Assembly: GCA_946188165.1 (NCBI GenBank)
Contig: CAMHTW010000006.1
Span: 1-64,000 of the forward strand
DNA: 64,000 bases
Reading direction: 5' to 3'
From: an uncultured Prevotella sp.
Lineage (GTDB): Bacteria > Bacteroidota > Bacteroidia > Bacteroidales > Bacteroidaceae
The notes beneath the pieces were generated by a model. It was not told where the DNA came from and made no database searches. It saw only the letters and a list, made by a program, of their open reading frames with translations. Of the stretch, positions 1 to 9,166 are shown in pieces. A program made the translations under genes and the position numbers. Each line of letters opens with the position of its first letter. Position 1 is the stretch's first letter.

Positions 1-3000
1 AAGCATTGCGCGAGGAAGGTATCTCTTCCGTGTTAGTAAACCCCAACATCGCTACAATTCAGACCTCTGAAGGTATTGCCGACAAGGTATATTTTCAGCC
101 TGTAACAACGCACTTCGTGACGGAAATCATCAAGAAGGAGCGTCCTGATGGCATTCTGTTGGCCTTTGGCGGACAGACGGCCCTGAACTGCGGTACGGAG
201 CTCTACCAGACTGGCGTGCTAAAAGAATATGGTGTTGAAGTGTTAGGTACTTCAGTGGAAGCCATTATGAATACGGAAGACCGCGACCTGTTCGTTAAGA
301 AACTAGACGAGATTGAGTTGAAAACCCCTGTTAGCCACGCTGTGGAGAATATGGAGGACGCACTTAAGGCTGCCCATGAAATAGGATTTCCCATCATGAT
401 TCGTTCAGCCTATGCGTTAGGCGGTTTAGGTTCAGGTATCTGCCCCGACGAGAAAGCATTCAAGGAACTGGCTGAAAGTGCCTTTACATTTGCACCTCAG
501 ATCTTGGTAGAGGAATCGCTGAAAGGATGGAAGGAGATTGAGTTTGAAACCATCCGTGATGCCAACGACCACTGCTTTACGGTAGCATCAATGGAGAATT
601 TCGACCCTCTGGGTATCCATACGGGTGAATCAATCGTGGTAGCACCGACTTGTTCGCTGAGACCTGAGCAGGTAAAAATGCTGCAGGACATTACCATCAA
701 ATGCGTTCGCCATCTGAACATCGTAGGCGAATGTAACATACAGTTTGCCTTCAATGCCGAAACTAACGATTATCGTATCATTGAGATTAATGCTCGTCTG
801 TCACGCTCGTCGGCTTTGGCTTCAAAAGCAACAGGTTATCCTCTTGCCTTCGTGGCAGCAAAAATAGCATTGGGCTATACACTCGACCAAATCGGTGAGA
901 TGGGGACCACATCAAGTGCTTACGTAGCTCCAAGTCTTGACTATATGATTTGTAAGATTCCGCGTTGGGACCTTACTAAGTTTGCTGGTGTAAGCCGCCT
1001 GATTGGTTCGTCAATGAAGTCGGTAGGCGAAATTATGTCTATCGGTCGTTCATTCGAGGAAATGATACAGAAAGGCTTGCGTATGATTGGTCAGGGCATG
1101 CATGGTTTTGTAGGTAACGACCACACTAAGTTTGAGAACTTGGACGAAGAACTGGCTAACCCCACAGACCTGCGTATCTTTGCTATTGCACAGGCTTTGG
1201 AAGAAGGCTACACCATTGAGCGTATCGAGGAACTGACCAAAATTGATGTATGGTTCCTGGAGCGTCTGAAGCACATCGTAGACTTGAAACATGAGTTACA
1301 GCAATATAACAAGCTGGAAGAAATGCCAGACGAACTGCTTCTGGAGGTGAAGCGTTGCGGATTCTCTGACTTCCAGATAGCCCGTTTTGTTTTGAAACCT
1401 GAACAGGGCAATATGGAAAAGGAGAACTTGGACGTACGCCGTTATCGCAAGGAACGTGGTATCATGCCATCTGTGAAGCGTATTCCCACAGTGGCTTCTG
1501 AGCATCCGGAATTGACAAATTATCTGTATTTCACCTACACGCATACACCTGCCTTTGGTAATCCTAAAGGTGAGCAATACAAGGTTCAGCACGACATCAA
1601 CTATTACAACAACGAAAAGTCTGTAGTAGTCTTGGGATCAGGTGCTTACCGTATTGGTTCAAGTGTTGAATTTGACTGGTGTTCTGTAAATGCCATCAAT
1701 ACGGCTCGTAAGTTGGGTTACAAGTCTATCATGATTAACTACAACCCCGAAACAGTGTCAACAGACTATGATATGTGCGACCGTTTGTACTTTGACGAAC
1801 TCTCACTCGAACGCGTTCTTGACGTTATCGACTTGGAGTCGCCTAAGGGGGTCATTGTATCTGTAGGTGGACAGATTCCTAATAACTTGGCTATGAAGTT
1901 GCATCGTCAGGGTGTGCCTGTACTGGGTACAAGTCCTGTCAATATTGACCGTGCGGAGAATCGCGACAAGTTCTCGGCCATGCTCGACAAACTGGGTATT
2001 GACCAGCCACGTTGGCGTGCCCTCACCTCATTCGAGGATGTCAAAGAGTTTGTTGAAGAAGTGGGTTATCCTGTACTTGTTCGTCCTTCTTATGTGCTGT
2101 CAGGTGCTGCTATGAATGTCTGCTACGATGATGACGAGTTGCATCGCTTCTTGAATATGGCTACCGAGGTATCAAAGGAATTCCCAGTAGTTATTTCAAA
2201 GTTCATGACTGAGACTAAGGAGATTGAGTTTGATGCAGTTGCCGACAAGGGCGAGGTTGTAGAATACGCTATCTCAGAGCATGTAGAATATGCTGGCGTG
2301 CACTCTGGTGACGCTACCATGTTGTTCCCTGCTCAGTATATCTACTTCTCTACCGTACGTCAAATCAAGAAGATTGCCCGCAAGATCGCTAAGGAGTTGA
2401 ACATCTCAGGACCATTCAACATTCAGTTCCTTGCTAAGAATCGAGAGGTTAAAGTTATCGAGTGTAACTTGCGTGCTTCACGTTCATTCCCCTTCGTATC
2501 AAAGATTCTGAAGCGTAACTTCATTGAGACCGCCACCAAGATTATGCTGGATGCTCCTTATCAGAAGCCAGACAGTTCAGAGTTCGATATTGATCGTATT
2601 GGTGTGAAGGCCAGCCAGTTCTCATTTGCACGTTTACAGAATGCCGACCCAGTATTGGGCGTAGATATGAGTTCAACCGGTGAGGTCGGCTGTTTGGGCG
2701 ACGATCTGAATGAGGCATTGCTCAATGCATTGATTGCTACAGGCTATCGTCTGCCGGAGGCTGGTTCAAGCATCCTCATATCAAGTGGTGATGCCAAGGG
2801 TAAGGTAAGTCTGTTGGAGCCTGCCCAGCAACTGGTTAAGAAGGGATATGAAGTTTACGCTACAGGAGGTACAGCCAAGTTCTTCAACGAGAACGGCGTC
2901 AAAGCAACCGCTGTTAACTGGCCTGATGAGGAAGGCGATAACAACGTGATGGACATGATTGCCCAGCATAAGTTCTCTCTGATTGTCAATGTACCGAAGA

Positions 3001-3170
3001 ATCATACTAAGCGTGAGTTGACCAATGGTTATCGCATTCGTCGCGCTGCCATTGACCACAACATCCCCTTGATGACCAATGTCCGTCTGGCTAAAGCCTT
3101 CATAGAGGCCTTTACTGCTCTCAATCAGGAAGACATCAAAATCAAGTCTTGGCAAGAGTACGACAATTAG
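1..3170 (+). CDS. carB: Carbamoyl-phosphate synthase large subunit (5' end outside window)
   Basis: Makes carbamoyl phosphate from bicarbonate, ammonia supplied by the CarA glutaminase subunit, and two ATP, feeding arginine and pyrimidine synthesis in the cytoplasm. The reading frame is open from base 3 (Ala-Leu-Arg-Glu-Glu-Gly), so roughly the first 20 residues lie upstream and the TTG at 6 is not the true start. About 1055 residues are visible, in line with the usual 1070. Both ATP-grasp halves are present (first half to about residue 400, second beginning near KSVVVLGSGAYRIGSSVEFD), followed by a C-terminal MGS-like allosteric domain (YATGGTAKFF, NVPKNHTKRELTNGYRIRRAA). The trmD start follows after 21 bp, so the two may be co-transcribed. 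The identification is secure; only the 5' end is missing. Confidence 0.97.
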   Translation, partial: ALREEGISSVLVNPNIATIQTSEGIADKVYFQPVTTHFVTEIIKKERPDGILLAFGGQTALNCGTELYQTGVLKEYGVEVLGTSVEAIMNTEDRDLFVKKLDEIELKTPVSHAVENMEDALKAAHEIGFPIMIRSAYALGGLGSGICPDEKAFKELAESAFTFAPQILVEESLKGWKEIEFETIRDANDHCFTVASMENFDPLGIHTGESIVVAPTCSLRPEQVKMLQDITIKCVRHLNIVGECNIQFAFNAETNDYRIIEINARLSRSSALASKATGYPLAFVAAKIALGYTLDQIGEMGTTSSAYVAPSLDYMICKIPRWDLTKFAGVSRLIGSSMKSVGEIMSIGRSFEEMIQKGLRMIGQGMHGFVGNDHTKFENLDEELANPTDLRIFAIAQALEEGYTIERIEELTKIDVWFLERLKHIVDLKHELQQYNKLEEMPDELLLEVKRCGFSDFQIARFVLKPEQGNMEKENLDVRRYRKERGIMPSVKRIPTVASEHPELTNYLYFTYTHTPAFGNPKGEQYKVQHDINYYNNEKSVVVLGSGAYRIGSSVEFDWCSVNAINTARKLGYKSIMINYNPETVSTDYDMCDRLYFDELSLERVLDVIDLESPKGVIVSVGGQIPNNLAMKLHRQGVPVLGTSPVNIDRAENRDKFSAMLDKLGIDQPRWRALTSFEDVKEFVEEVGYPVLVRPSYVLSGAAMNVCYDDDELHRFLNMATEVSKEFPVVISKFMTETKEIEFDAVADKGEVVEYAISEHVEYAGVHSGDATMLFPAQYIYFSTVRQIKKIARKIAKELNISGPFNIQFLAKNREVKVIECNLRASRSFPFVSKILKRNFIETATKIMLDAPYQKPDSSEFDIDRIGVKASQFSFARLQNADPVLGVDMSSTGEVGCLGDDLNEALLNALIATGYRLPEAGSSILISSGDAKGKVSLLEPAQQLVKKGYEVYATGGTAKFFNENGVKATAVNWPDEEGDNNVMDMIAQHKFSLIVNVPKNHTKRELTNGYRIRRAAIDHNIPLMTNVRLAKAFIEAFTALNQEDIKIKSWQEYDN

Positions 3171-3191
3171 TTTTCAAAATTAGTATTTAAA

Positions 3192-3872
3192 TTGAGAATT
3201 GATATTATCACGGTATTACCAGAAATGCTCGAAGGATTCGTCCATGAGAGCATTCTGGCACGTGCCGAAAAAAAAGGACTGGCAGAGATTCGACTGCATA
3301 ACCTGCGCGACTATACACTTGATAAATGGCGTCGAGTCGACGATTACCCTTATGGGGGTAGTGCAGGCATGGTGATGCAGTGTGAACCCATTGACCGCTG
3401 CATAACGGCCTTGAAGGCTGAACGGGACTACGATGAAGTCATCTTCACCTCGCCAGATGGTGAGCGGTTCGACCAACACATGGCCAACGAACTCTCGATG
3501 AAAGGCAATCTCATCATTTTGGCTGGTCACTACAAAGGGATTGACCAACGCGTGCGTGACCATCTTATTACTCGCGAAATATCAATCGGTGATTTTGTAT
3601 TGACAGGTGGCGAATTAGTAGCTGCCATGATTGCCGATGCTGTCGTACGCGTAGTACCAGGTGTTATCGGCGATGAGCAATCGGCACTGAGTGATTGCTT
3701 TCAGGACGATTTGTTAGCAGCCCCTATTTACACACGTCCTGCAGACTATAAAGGCTGGAAAGTGCCTGACATCTTGTTATCGGGCAACGAAGCCAAAATA
3801 CGCAATTGGGAATTGGAGCAAGCGATGGAACGTACGCGTCGTCTGCGTCCGGACTTACTCAACGAAGAGTAA
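3192..3872 (+). CDS. trmD: tRNA (guanine-N1-)-methyltransferase
   Basis: SAM-dependent SPOUT (trefoil-knot) methyltransferase that makes m1G37 in tRNAs reading CNN codons and so prevents +1 frameshifting. 226 residues, normal for the family. The N-terminus [12 protein letters not shown], the segment [18 protein letters not shown], the knot stretch [12 protein letters not shown] and [16 protein letters not shown] are diagnostic. The start is a TTG at 3192; no ATG lies near, and the protein begins with the usual family N-terminus from this codon, so the rare start looks genuine. It is the last gene before a strong hairpin terminator at 3914-3960. In many bacteria trmD sits with ribosomal protein genes; here it follows carB. 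Confidence 0.95.
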   Translation: MRIDIITVLPEMLEGFVHESILARAEKKGLAEIRLHNLRDYTLDKWRRVDDYPYGGSAGMVMQCEPIDRCITALKAERDYDEVIFTSPDGERFDQHMANELSMKGNLIILAGHYKGIDQRVRDHLITREISIGDFVLTGGELVAAMIADAVVRVVPGVIGDEQSALSDCFQDDLLAAPIYTRPADYKGWKVPDILLSGNEAKIRNWELEQAMERTRRLRPDLLNEE

Positions 3873-3913
3873 GGAAAAACAAAAGCACTTTAACTGTCAC
3901 GAAAACATTCAAT

Positions 3914-3960
3914 AAGTTGGAAACATCTGCGTATAGATGTTCCAACTTAATTGCTTTTAA
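3914..3960 (+). terminator. Rho-independent terminator after trmD
   Basis: Inverted repeat with arms AAGTTGGAAACATCT (3914-3928) and AGATGTTCCAACTT (3935-3948), one bulged A and a 6-nt loop, followed by a T-rich tract (TTGCTTTTAATACTTTTT). It separates carB-trmD from the aminopeptidase gene. Confidence 0.85.
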
Positions 3961-4006
3961 TACTTTTTAGTGTGCATTAAGCATAAATAATGTTCCAAAA
4001 ATACTA

Positions 4007-4033
4007 CTTTTACATAAAAAATGCGTAACTTTG
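4007..4033 (+). promoter_or_regulatory. Bacteroidota-type promoter for the M24 aminopeptidase gene
   Basis: The -7 element TAACTTTG (4026-4033) matches TAnnTTTG exactly. A T-rich TTTTAC at 4007-4012 is a weak -33 element. The start codon at 4072 would have a leader of about 30 nt. Confidence 0.6.
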
Positions 4034-4071
4034 CAGAATATTTGTAACCTATAGTAAGATTATTTTGATTT

Positions 4072-5463
4072 ATGTTCGATAAATACACCTATATTCGCCG
4101 TCGTGCAGAGCTGAAAAAGCTTGTAGGCAAAGGCATTGTTGTGCTCTTTGGTAATAACGAGTCACCCTATAATTATCCTGCCAATGCATATGCTCCCATG
4201 CGTCAGGATTCTGCATTTATTTATTATTTTGGGCAGCATCGTGACGGACTAGTAGGTGTAATCAACATTGACAATGATGAAGAATGGTTGCTTGGCGACG
4301 ATATCGAAGTAGAAGATATTGTTTGGATGGGCTTTACACCATCGGTCAGCGACTTGGCTGAGGAGGTAGGCATCAGCAAAACAGCTCCGATGTCATATCT
4401 TTCTTCATACATCAAACATCAGACGGCTAAAATCCACTTCTTGCCCCCTTATCGTTATGATACTAAGATACAAATCATGGACTTGTTGGGCATCCATCCT
4501 TCGAAACAAAAGGAGGCTGCATCGCTTGACCTGATTAAGGCTGTAGTAAAGATGCGTTCTACAAAAGAACCGCAGGAGATTGCAGCCATCGACCGCGCAT
4601 GTAACGTTGGTTATGCTATGCATACCACCGCACAGAAACTTATCAAGCCTGGGGTTACAGAGCGTTTCATCGGTGGTCAGGTAGATGGTATTGCCCGTAG
4701 CTTGGCTGGCGGTACCAGTTTTGCCACTATTTTCTCACAACATGGTGAGATTATGCACGGCAATCCTTCTGACGCACATCTTGAAGCTGGCCGTCTGGCA
4801 TTGTGTGATGCTGGATGTGAACTGGACGACTACTGTTCCGATCACACGCGTACAATGCCTGTTAACGGAAAGTTCAGCCAGCGTCAGTTGGAAATCTACA
4901 GCATTGTAGAAGCATGCCATGATTATGTACTGGACGTTGCAAAGCCTGGTGTACGGTATATGGATGTGCATTTTGCTGTTTGCCGCATGATGGCCGAACG
5001 ACTGAAAGAACTTGGTCTCATGAAAGGTGATGTCGATGAGGCTGTTCGTGCTGGAGCACACGCGATGTTCCTGCCTCACGGACTGGGTCACATGATGGGT
5101 ATGGACGTTCACGATATGGAAGGATTGGGACAAATCTACGTGGGTTTCGACGACGAGACGCGCCCCAACCTGGAACAATTCGGCACCAACTGCCTGCGCA
5201 TGGGCCGCAAATTGGAAGAAGGCTTTGTCGTGACAGACGAACCAGGTATTTATTTCATTCCCGCTCTTATTGACGAGTGGAAGGCCAAGAAGCACTGTGA
5301 GGAATTCCTGTGCTTTGACAAACTCGAGACATACAAGGACTTTGGCGGTATTCGCATTGAGGACGATGTTCTCATCACCAAAGACGGTTGCCGATTCTTG
5401 GGAGAGAAACGTATCCCATATCATCCTGCAGAGCTCGAAACATTCATGGAAACAAATAAATAA
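4072..5463 (+). CDS. pepP: M24B aminopeptidase P family protein (Xaa-Pro aminopeptidase)
   Basis: Probable cytoplasmic dimetal aminopeptidase removing an N-terminal residue that precedes proline. 463 residues with the two-domain layout of the family: an N-terminal creatinase-like domain (about 1-170) and a C-terminal pita-bread catalytic domain. Metal-site motifs are visible: CDAGCELDDYCSDHTRT (two Asp ligands), LPHGLGHMMGMDVHD (His ligand), VVTDEPGIYFI (Glu) and GGIRIEDDVLI (Glu). No signal peptide. The start at 4072 is the first ATG after a recognisable promoter. It lies 23 bp before a papain-type peptidase gene, suggesting a small peptide-degradation unit. Prolidase is a possible alternative within the same family, since substrate preference cannot be read from sequence. 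Confidence 0.9.
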   Translation: MFDKYTYIRRRAELKKLVGKGIVVLFGNNESPYNYPANAYAPMRQDSAFIYYFGQHRDGLVGVINIDNDEEWLLGDDIEVEDIVWMGFTPSVSDLAEEVGISKTAPMSYLSSYIKHQTAKIHFLPPYRYDTKIQIMDLLGIHPSKQKEAASLDLIKAVVKMRSTKEPQEIAAIDRACNVGYAMHTTAQKLIKPGVTERFIGGQVDGIARSLAGGTSFATIFSQHGEIMHGNPSDAHLEAGRLALCDAGCELDDYCSDHTRTMPVNGKFSQRQLEIYSIVEACHDYVLDVAKPGVRYMDVHFAVCRMMAERLKELGLMKGDVDEAVRAGAHAMFLPHGLGHMMGMDVHDMEGLGQIYVGFDDETRPNLEQFGTNCLRMGRKLEEGFVVTDEPGIYFIPALIDEWKAKKHCEEFLCFDKLETYKDFGGIRIEDDVLITKDGCRFLGEKRIPYHPAELETFMETNK

Positions 5464-5486
5464 CAATATCAAAAATAGAAACAAAA

Positions 5487-6701
5487 ATGAAGAAAATCAT
5501 GACCATCGCACTGGCACTGTTTGTTGCAGTTGGCAGTGTTGGAGCCGCAAAGAAAAAGGCTCCTGAGAAAAAGAACACTAACAAACCGGTGTTCACAACT
5601 ATCAAAGAACTGCCCATCACGAGTGTGAAGGACCAGAACCGTTCTGGTACTTGTTGGGATTACTCTACCCTGTCATTTTTTGAGGCTGAAATCCTCAAGA
5701 ATACTGGTAAAAAATACGACCTCTGTGAGAGTTTCGTATGCAATAAGACCTATATGGATCGTGCCATTCAGGTGGTTCGTTTCCATGGTGACTGCCAGTT
5801 TTCACAGGGGGGTAGCGCAGAGGATGTGCTCGCTACAATGAAAACCCATGGTATTGTTCCAGAGGGAGCGATGCCTTTCCCTGGTTCACTGTATGGCGAC
5901 TCCTTGAACAATTTCAACGAGTTCTTTTCTGTGATGGAACCATACGTTGGTGCTATCGCCAAGAGCGATGCCAAGAAGATTTCCGGTCAGTGGAAAGTTG
6001 GACTTCAGGGCATCCTTGACGCTTATCTTGGCAAGTGTCCTGAGAGTTTTACCTATGAAGGCAAACAGTACACTCCGAAGAGTTTTATGGCTTCTTTAGG
6101 TATTGACCTTAACGACTATGTCAGCATTACCAGCTATACCCATCATCCTTTCTACACTGCTTTTGCTGTAGAGGTGCAAGACAACTGGCGTTTCCCTCTG
6201 TCATATAATGTTCCTATGGACGAGATGATGCAGATTATAGACAATGCTATCGAACAGGGCTATACTGTTGCTTGGGGCGGCGATGTATCTGAAGATGGTT
6301 TCACTCGTAAGGGTTTAGCTTACGCTATTGATGCCAAGAAGACTCAGCAGAGTCTGCAGGGTAGCGATATGGCCAAGTGGCTGAAAATGACTACTACCAA
6401 AAAGCGCGATGTCATCGACTCATTAGGTGTTACCGTGCCTGAAATCGTTCCTACCCAGCAGATGCGCCAGGAGCGTTTCGACAACTGGGAGCTGACCGAC
6501 GACCACGGCATGCACATCTTCGGTGTTGCAAAGGACCAAAATGGCAAGGAGTACTATATGGTGAAGAATTCATGGGGTGAGACTGGCGACTATAAGGGTA
6601 TCTGGTATATGACCAAAGCATTTATTGCTGCTAACACAATGGATTTCCTCATCAACAAGAAAGCCATCCCTGCCAATATCCGCAAGAAGTTGGGACTATA
6701 A
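5487..6701 (+). CDS. C1B papain-like cysteine peptidase (PepC/bleomycin hydrolase type), exported
   Basis: Cysteine aminopeptidase-like enzyme. The N-terminus MKKIMTIALALFVAVGSVGA is a signal peptide, so unlike cytoplasmic PepC this one probably acts in the periplasm or at the surface. The catalytic Cys is in NRSGTCWDY (C56), the His in DDHGMHIFGVA and the Asn in MVKNSWGETGDYKGIWYMT, in the order expected for family C1. 404 residues. An insert (QGILDAYLGKCPESFTYEGKQYTPKSF) resembles that of bleomycin-hydrolase-type enzymes. The gene follows the M24 aminopeptidase by 23 bp on the same strand. Substrates are unknown; dietary or host peptides are a reasonable guess. Confidence 0.88.
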   Translation: MKKIMTIALALFVAVGSVGAAKKKAPEKKNTNKPVFTTIKELPITSVKDQNRSGTCWDYSTLSFFEAEILKNTGKKYDLCESFVCNKTYMDRAIQVVRFHGDCQFSQGGSAEDVLATMKTHGIVPEGAMPFPGSLYGDSLNNFNEFFSVMEPYVGAIAKSDAKKISGQWKVGLQGILDAYLGKCPESFTYEGKQYTPKSFMASLGIDLNDYVSITSYTHHPFYTAFAVEVQDNWRFPLSYNVPMDEMMQIIDNAIEQGYTVAWGGDVSEDGFTRKGLAYAIDAKKTQQSLQGSDMAKWLKMTTTKKRDVIDSLGVTVPEIVPTQQMRQERFDNWELTDDHGMHIFGVAKDQNGKEYYMVKNSWGETGDYKGIWYMTKAFIAANTMDFLINKKAIPANIRKKLGL

Positions 6702-6739
6702 AAACAGTAAAAAGGTAAAAGAGTAAAAAGGTAGAAATA
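6702..6739 (+). repeat. Degenerate AAAAAGGT stutter spacer
   Basis: The gap holds near-copies of the word GTAAAAAGGTAAAAGA. It is partly complementary to TTTTTACCTTTTTGCC about 100 nt downstream, inside the signal-peptide codons of the next gene, so the transcript could fold across the start codon. Confidence 0.6.
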
Positions 6740-7381
6740 ATGATGATGATGCCAAAATATCCCTATAATCATAAGGTAACAAATGCTGTAAAATATGTTT
6801 TACTGCTTTGCCTTTTTACCTTTTTGCCTTTATCTGTCAGTGCACAAAGTGATGCTTGCACATGGATGAAAAAAGGTGAATGGGCGCATGGCTTCAAAAA
6901 GGCAAAAGCCCACAAGTCGTTGAACATAGATGAGTTTCAACGCCAGTATCAAAAGAACACAGAACAATGGAAGACTTTGTTCAGTTGGCTCAGAGACACC
7001 GACCTGATCACCATTCCAAAAGGCAAGCATCCGATACCAGGCTCTACGCTGGTAGCCAGCGTGGAAGACTCGGAAAACAGTCCGCTAGAAAAACGCAATA
7101 CGGAAAGCCATCGCAAGAAAATTGATTTCATGGTGGTGGTAAAAGGCACGGAGGGTTTTGCCCTGCTTGACCATGAATCGAGCACCGTGTCGCAATCGTA
7201 TAATGAACAGAAAGATGTAATGCGTTACAACTATGTGAAGGAGAAAACCAACTTCTTCGATGTCAAAAGCGGGCAGTTTGTCATCTTCTTTCCCTCTGAT
7301 TGGCACATAGCCAAAGTACAGACCAAGAAGAAAGACCAGACTATACGCGTCATCGTAGTCAAGATGGACTACGTAGACTAA
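6740..7381 (+). CDS. YhcH/YjgK/YiaL family (DUF386) protein with signal peptide
   Basis: Small cupin-like family that includes E. coli YhcH and TabA; members are linked to sugar or sialic-acid catabolism, but the precise reaction of most is unknown. Recognised from SHRKKIDFMVVVKGTEGFALL and the C-terminal FVIFFPSDWHIAKV...IRVIVVKMD, which carry the conserved His residues. 213 residues, longer than the usual 150 because of an N-terminal export signal (YVLLLCLFTFLPLSVSAQ), which is unusual because characterised relatives are cytoplasmic. Four ATG codons in a row (6740-6751) leave the exact start open. The neighbours are peptidases, not sugar genes, so a sugar role is not supported by context. 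Confidence 0.75.
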   Translation: MMMMPKYPYNHKVTNAVKYVLLLCLFTFLPLSVSAQSDACTWMKKGEWAHGFKKAKAHKSLNIDEFQRQYQKNTEQWKTLFSWLRDTDLITIPKGKHPIPGSTLVASVEDSENSPLEKRNTESHRKKIDFMVVVKGTEGFALLDHESSTVSQSYNEQKDVMRYNYVKEKTNFFDVKSGQFVIFFPSDWHIAKVQTKKKDQTIRVIVVKMDYVD

Positions 7382-7420
7382 GATGAGAGCTACATTTCGA
7401 TTTGTTAAAGACAAATATAA

Positions 7421-9148
7421 ATGCAATTTAAATGGAACTACGAACCACCTACACACGAGCAACAGCAGGCAGCCGACGAACTGGCTGAGAAGATTGGCAT
7501 GAGTCCCATCATGGCCAGTCTGCTCATTAAGCGTGGCATCAAGACTGAAAGTGCTGCCAAGCGGTTCTTCCGTCCTATGCTGAACGAGTTGATTGATCCG
7601 TTCCTAATGAACGATATGGATGTGGCAGTAGACCGTCTGAACGATGCCATGGGCCGCAAGGAACGTATCATGGTTTATGGCGACTACGATGTGGACGGAT
7701 GTACGGCAGTAGCTTTGGTGTATAAATTCCTGCAGCAGTTCTATTCCAATATAGAATACTATATTCCCAGCCGATATGAAGAAGGCTACGGAGTGAGCAT
7801 CAAGGGTATAAACTATGCGGTAGAAAAAGGTGTAAAACTAATTATAGTGCTTGACTGCGGCATTAAAGCAGTCGATGAAATAGCTTATGCTAAGGAACGT
7901 GGTGTAGACTTTATTATCTGCGACCATCATGTACCTGACGAGGAGCTGCCTCCCGCTGTAGCCATCCTCAATCCCAAGCGTGAGGACTCTACCTACCCCT
8001 TCAAGCACCTTTGTGGTTGCGGTGTAGGGTTTAAGTTGATGCAGGCATTTGCTAAGAACAATGGCATTCCTTTTGCCCGGCTCATTCCCCTACTCGACTT
8101 CTGTGCGGTATCAATAGCATCCGATTTGGTACCAGTAGAGGGCGAAAACCGTATCTTGGCCTTCCACGGCCTTAAACAGCTGAATCAGAGTTGTTCGATA
8201 GGTTTGAAAGCCATTATCGAGATATGCGGACTGACAGGTCGTGAGCTTACAATGAGCGATATAGTGTTTAAGATAGGGCCTCGTATCAATGCCTCCGGAC
8301 GCATGCAGAATGGCGTAGAAGCTGTAGAGCTGCTGGTAGAACGTGACCTGCAGAAGGCGCTGACAATTGCAACCCGTATTGATGAGTACAACGACCAACG
8401 ACGTGATGTTGACAAGCAGATGACTGAGGAAGCCAATGAAATTGTGGCCCGTTTGGAGAGTCAGCAACACCAGAAGTCCATCGTGCTCTACGACGAAGGT
8501 TGGAAGAAAGGTGTAGTGGGCATCGTTGCCTCCCGTCTGACAGAACTCTATTTCCGTCCTACGGTTGTTCTTACCATCATTAATGGCATGGCATCTGGTT
8601 CAGCTCGAAGTGTGGCTGGTTTCGATATCTACGATGCCATCAAGTCGTGTCGTGATTTACTTGAGAACTTTGGTGGACACACCTATGCTGTAGGTCTGAC
8701 GCTGAAGCAGGAGAATATTCCTGAGTTCCGTCGCCGTTTTCAGGAGTATGTAAGCCATCATATCATGCCCGAACAAACACAGCAGACACTGGATATCGAC
8801 TTAGAAGTTGACTTCCAGCATATTACTAAGCGTCTACTTGTCGAGTTGAAAAAACTGGCACCTCACGGACCTGGCAACGAGAAGCCATTATTCGTCACAC
8901 GCAACGTTTACGATTATGGCACATCGAAGGTGGTGGGTCGTCATCAGGAACATATCAAACTGGAACTGGTTGATTCCAAGTCGGCAGTTGTGATGAATGG
9001 TATTGCCTTCGGACAGTCGGCTGCCGCCCGCTACATAAAGTCAAAACGTTCATTCGATATCGTCTATAATATCGAAGAAAACACCTACAAGCGTGGCGAG
9101 GTGCAATTGCAGATTGATGATATCAGTCCTTCGGAAATTGACAATTGA
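7421..9148 (+). CDS. recJ: Single-stranded-DNA-specific exonuclease RecJ
   Basis: 5'-3' single-strand DNA exonuclease of the DHH superfamily, acting in recombination and mismatch or base-excision repair. 575 residues, the usual size. Motifs: DYDVDG (88-93), CDHH (DHH at 168-170), CGCGVGFKL and GPRINASGRM in the DHH domain, then a DHHA1-type region (GSARSVAGFDIYDAI, ENFGGHTYAVGL) and a C-terminal OB-fold region. Its TGA stop at 9146-9148 lies just before the recQ ATG at 9151, so recJ and recQ form a tightly coupled pair. That makes functional sense, because RecJ digests strands unwound by RecQ. Confidence 0.96.
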   Translation: MQFKWNYEPPTHEQQQAADELAEKIGMSPIMASLLIKRGIKTESAAKRFFRPMLNELIDPFLMNDMDVAVDRLNDAMGRKERIMVYGDYDVDGCTAVALVYKFLQQFYSNIEYYIPSRYEEGYGVSIKGINYAVEKGVKLIIVLDCGIKAVDEIAYAKERGVDFIICDHHVPDEELPPAVAILNPKREDSTYPFKHLCGCGVGFKLMQAFAKNNGIPFARLIPLLDFCAVSIASDLVPVEGENRILAFHGLKQLNQSCSIGLKAIIEICGLTGRELTMSDIVFKIGPRINASGRMQNGVEAVELLVERDLQKALTIATRIDEYNDQRRDVDKQMTEEANEIVARLESQQHQKSIVLYDEGWKKGVVGIVASRLTELYFRPTVVLTIINGMASGSARSVAGFDIYDAIKSCRDLLENFGGHTYAVGLTLKQENIPEFRRRFQEYVSHHIMPEQTQQTLDIDLEVDFQHITKRLLVELKKLAPHGPGNEKPLFVTRNVYDYGTSKVVGRHQEHIKLELVDSKSAVVMNGIAFGQSAAARYIKSKRSFDIVYNIEENTYKRGEVQLQIDDISPSEIDN

Positions 9149-9166
9149 TAATGGTCAATTATCAAT
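9144..9166. repeat. Perfect inverted repeat spanning recJ stop and recQ start
   Basis: Arms ATTGATAAT (9144-9152) and ATTATCAAT (9158-9166) flank a 5-nt loop. The recJ stop and the first bases of the recQ ATG (9151-9153) lie in the stem, so folding could hide the recQ start until ribosomes finishing recJ open it. Confidence 0.8.

Noticed and set aside
4735..5484. 249-codon minus-strand frame opposite the M24 aminopeptidase
   Set aside because: No family motifs, no promoter, and fully opposite a secure gene.
9145..9150. TTG start for recQ
   Set aside because: The ATG two codons later gives the normal N-terminus and does not overlap the recJ stop.
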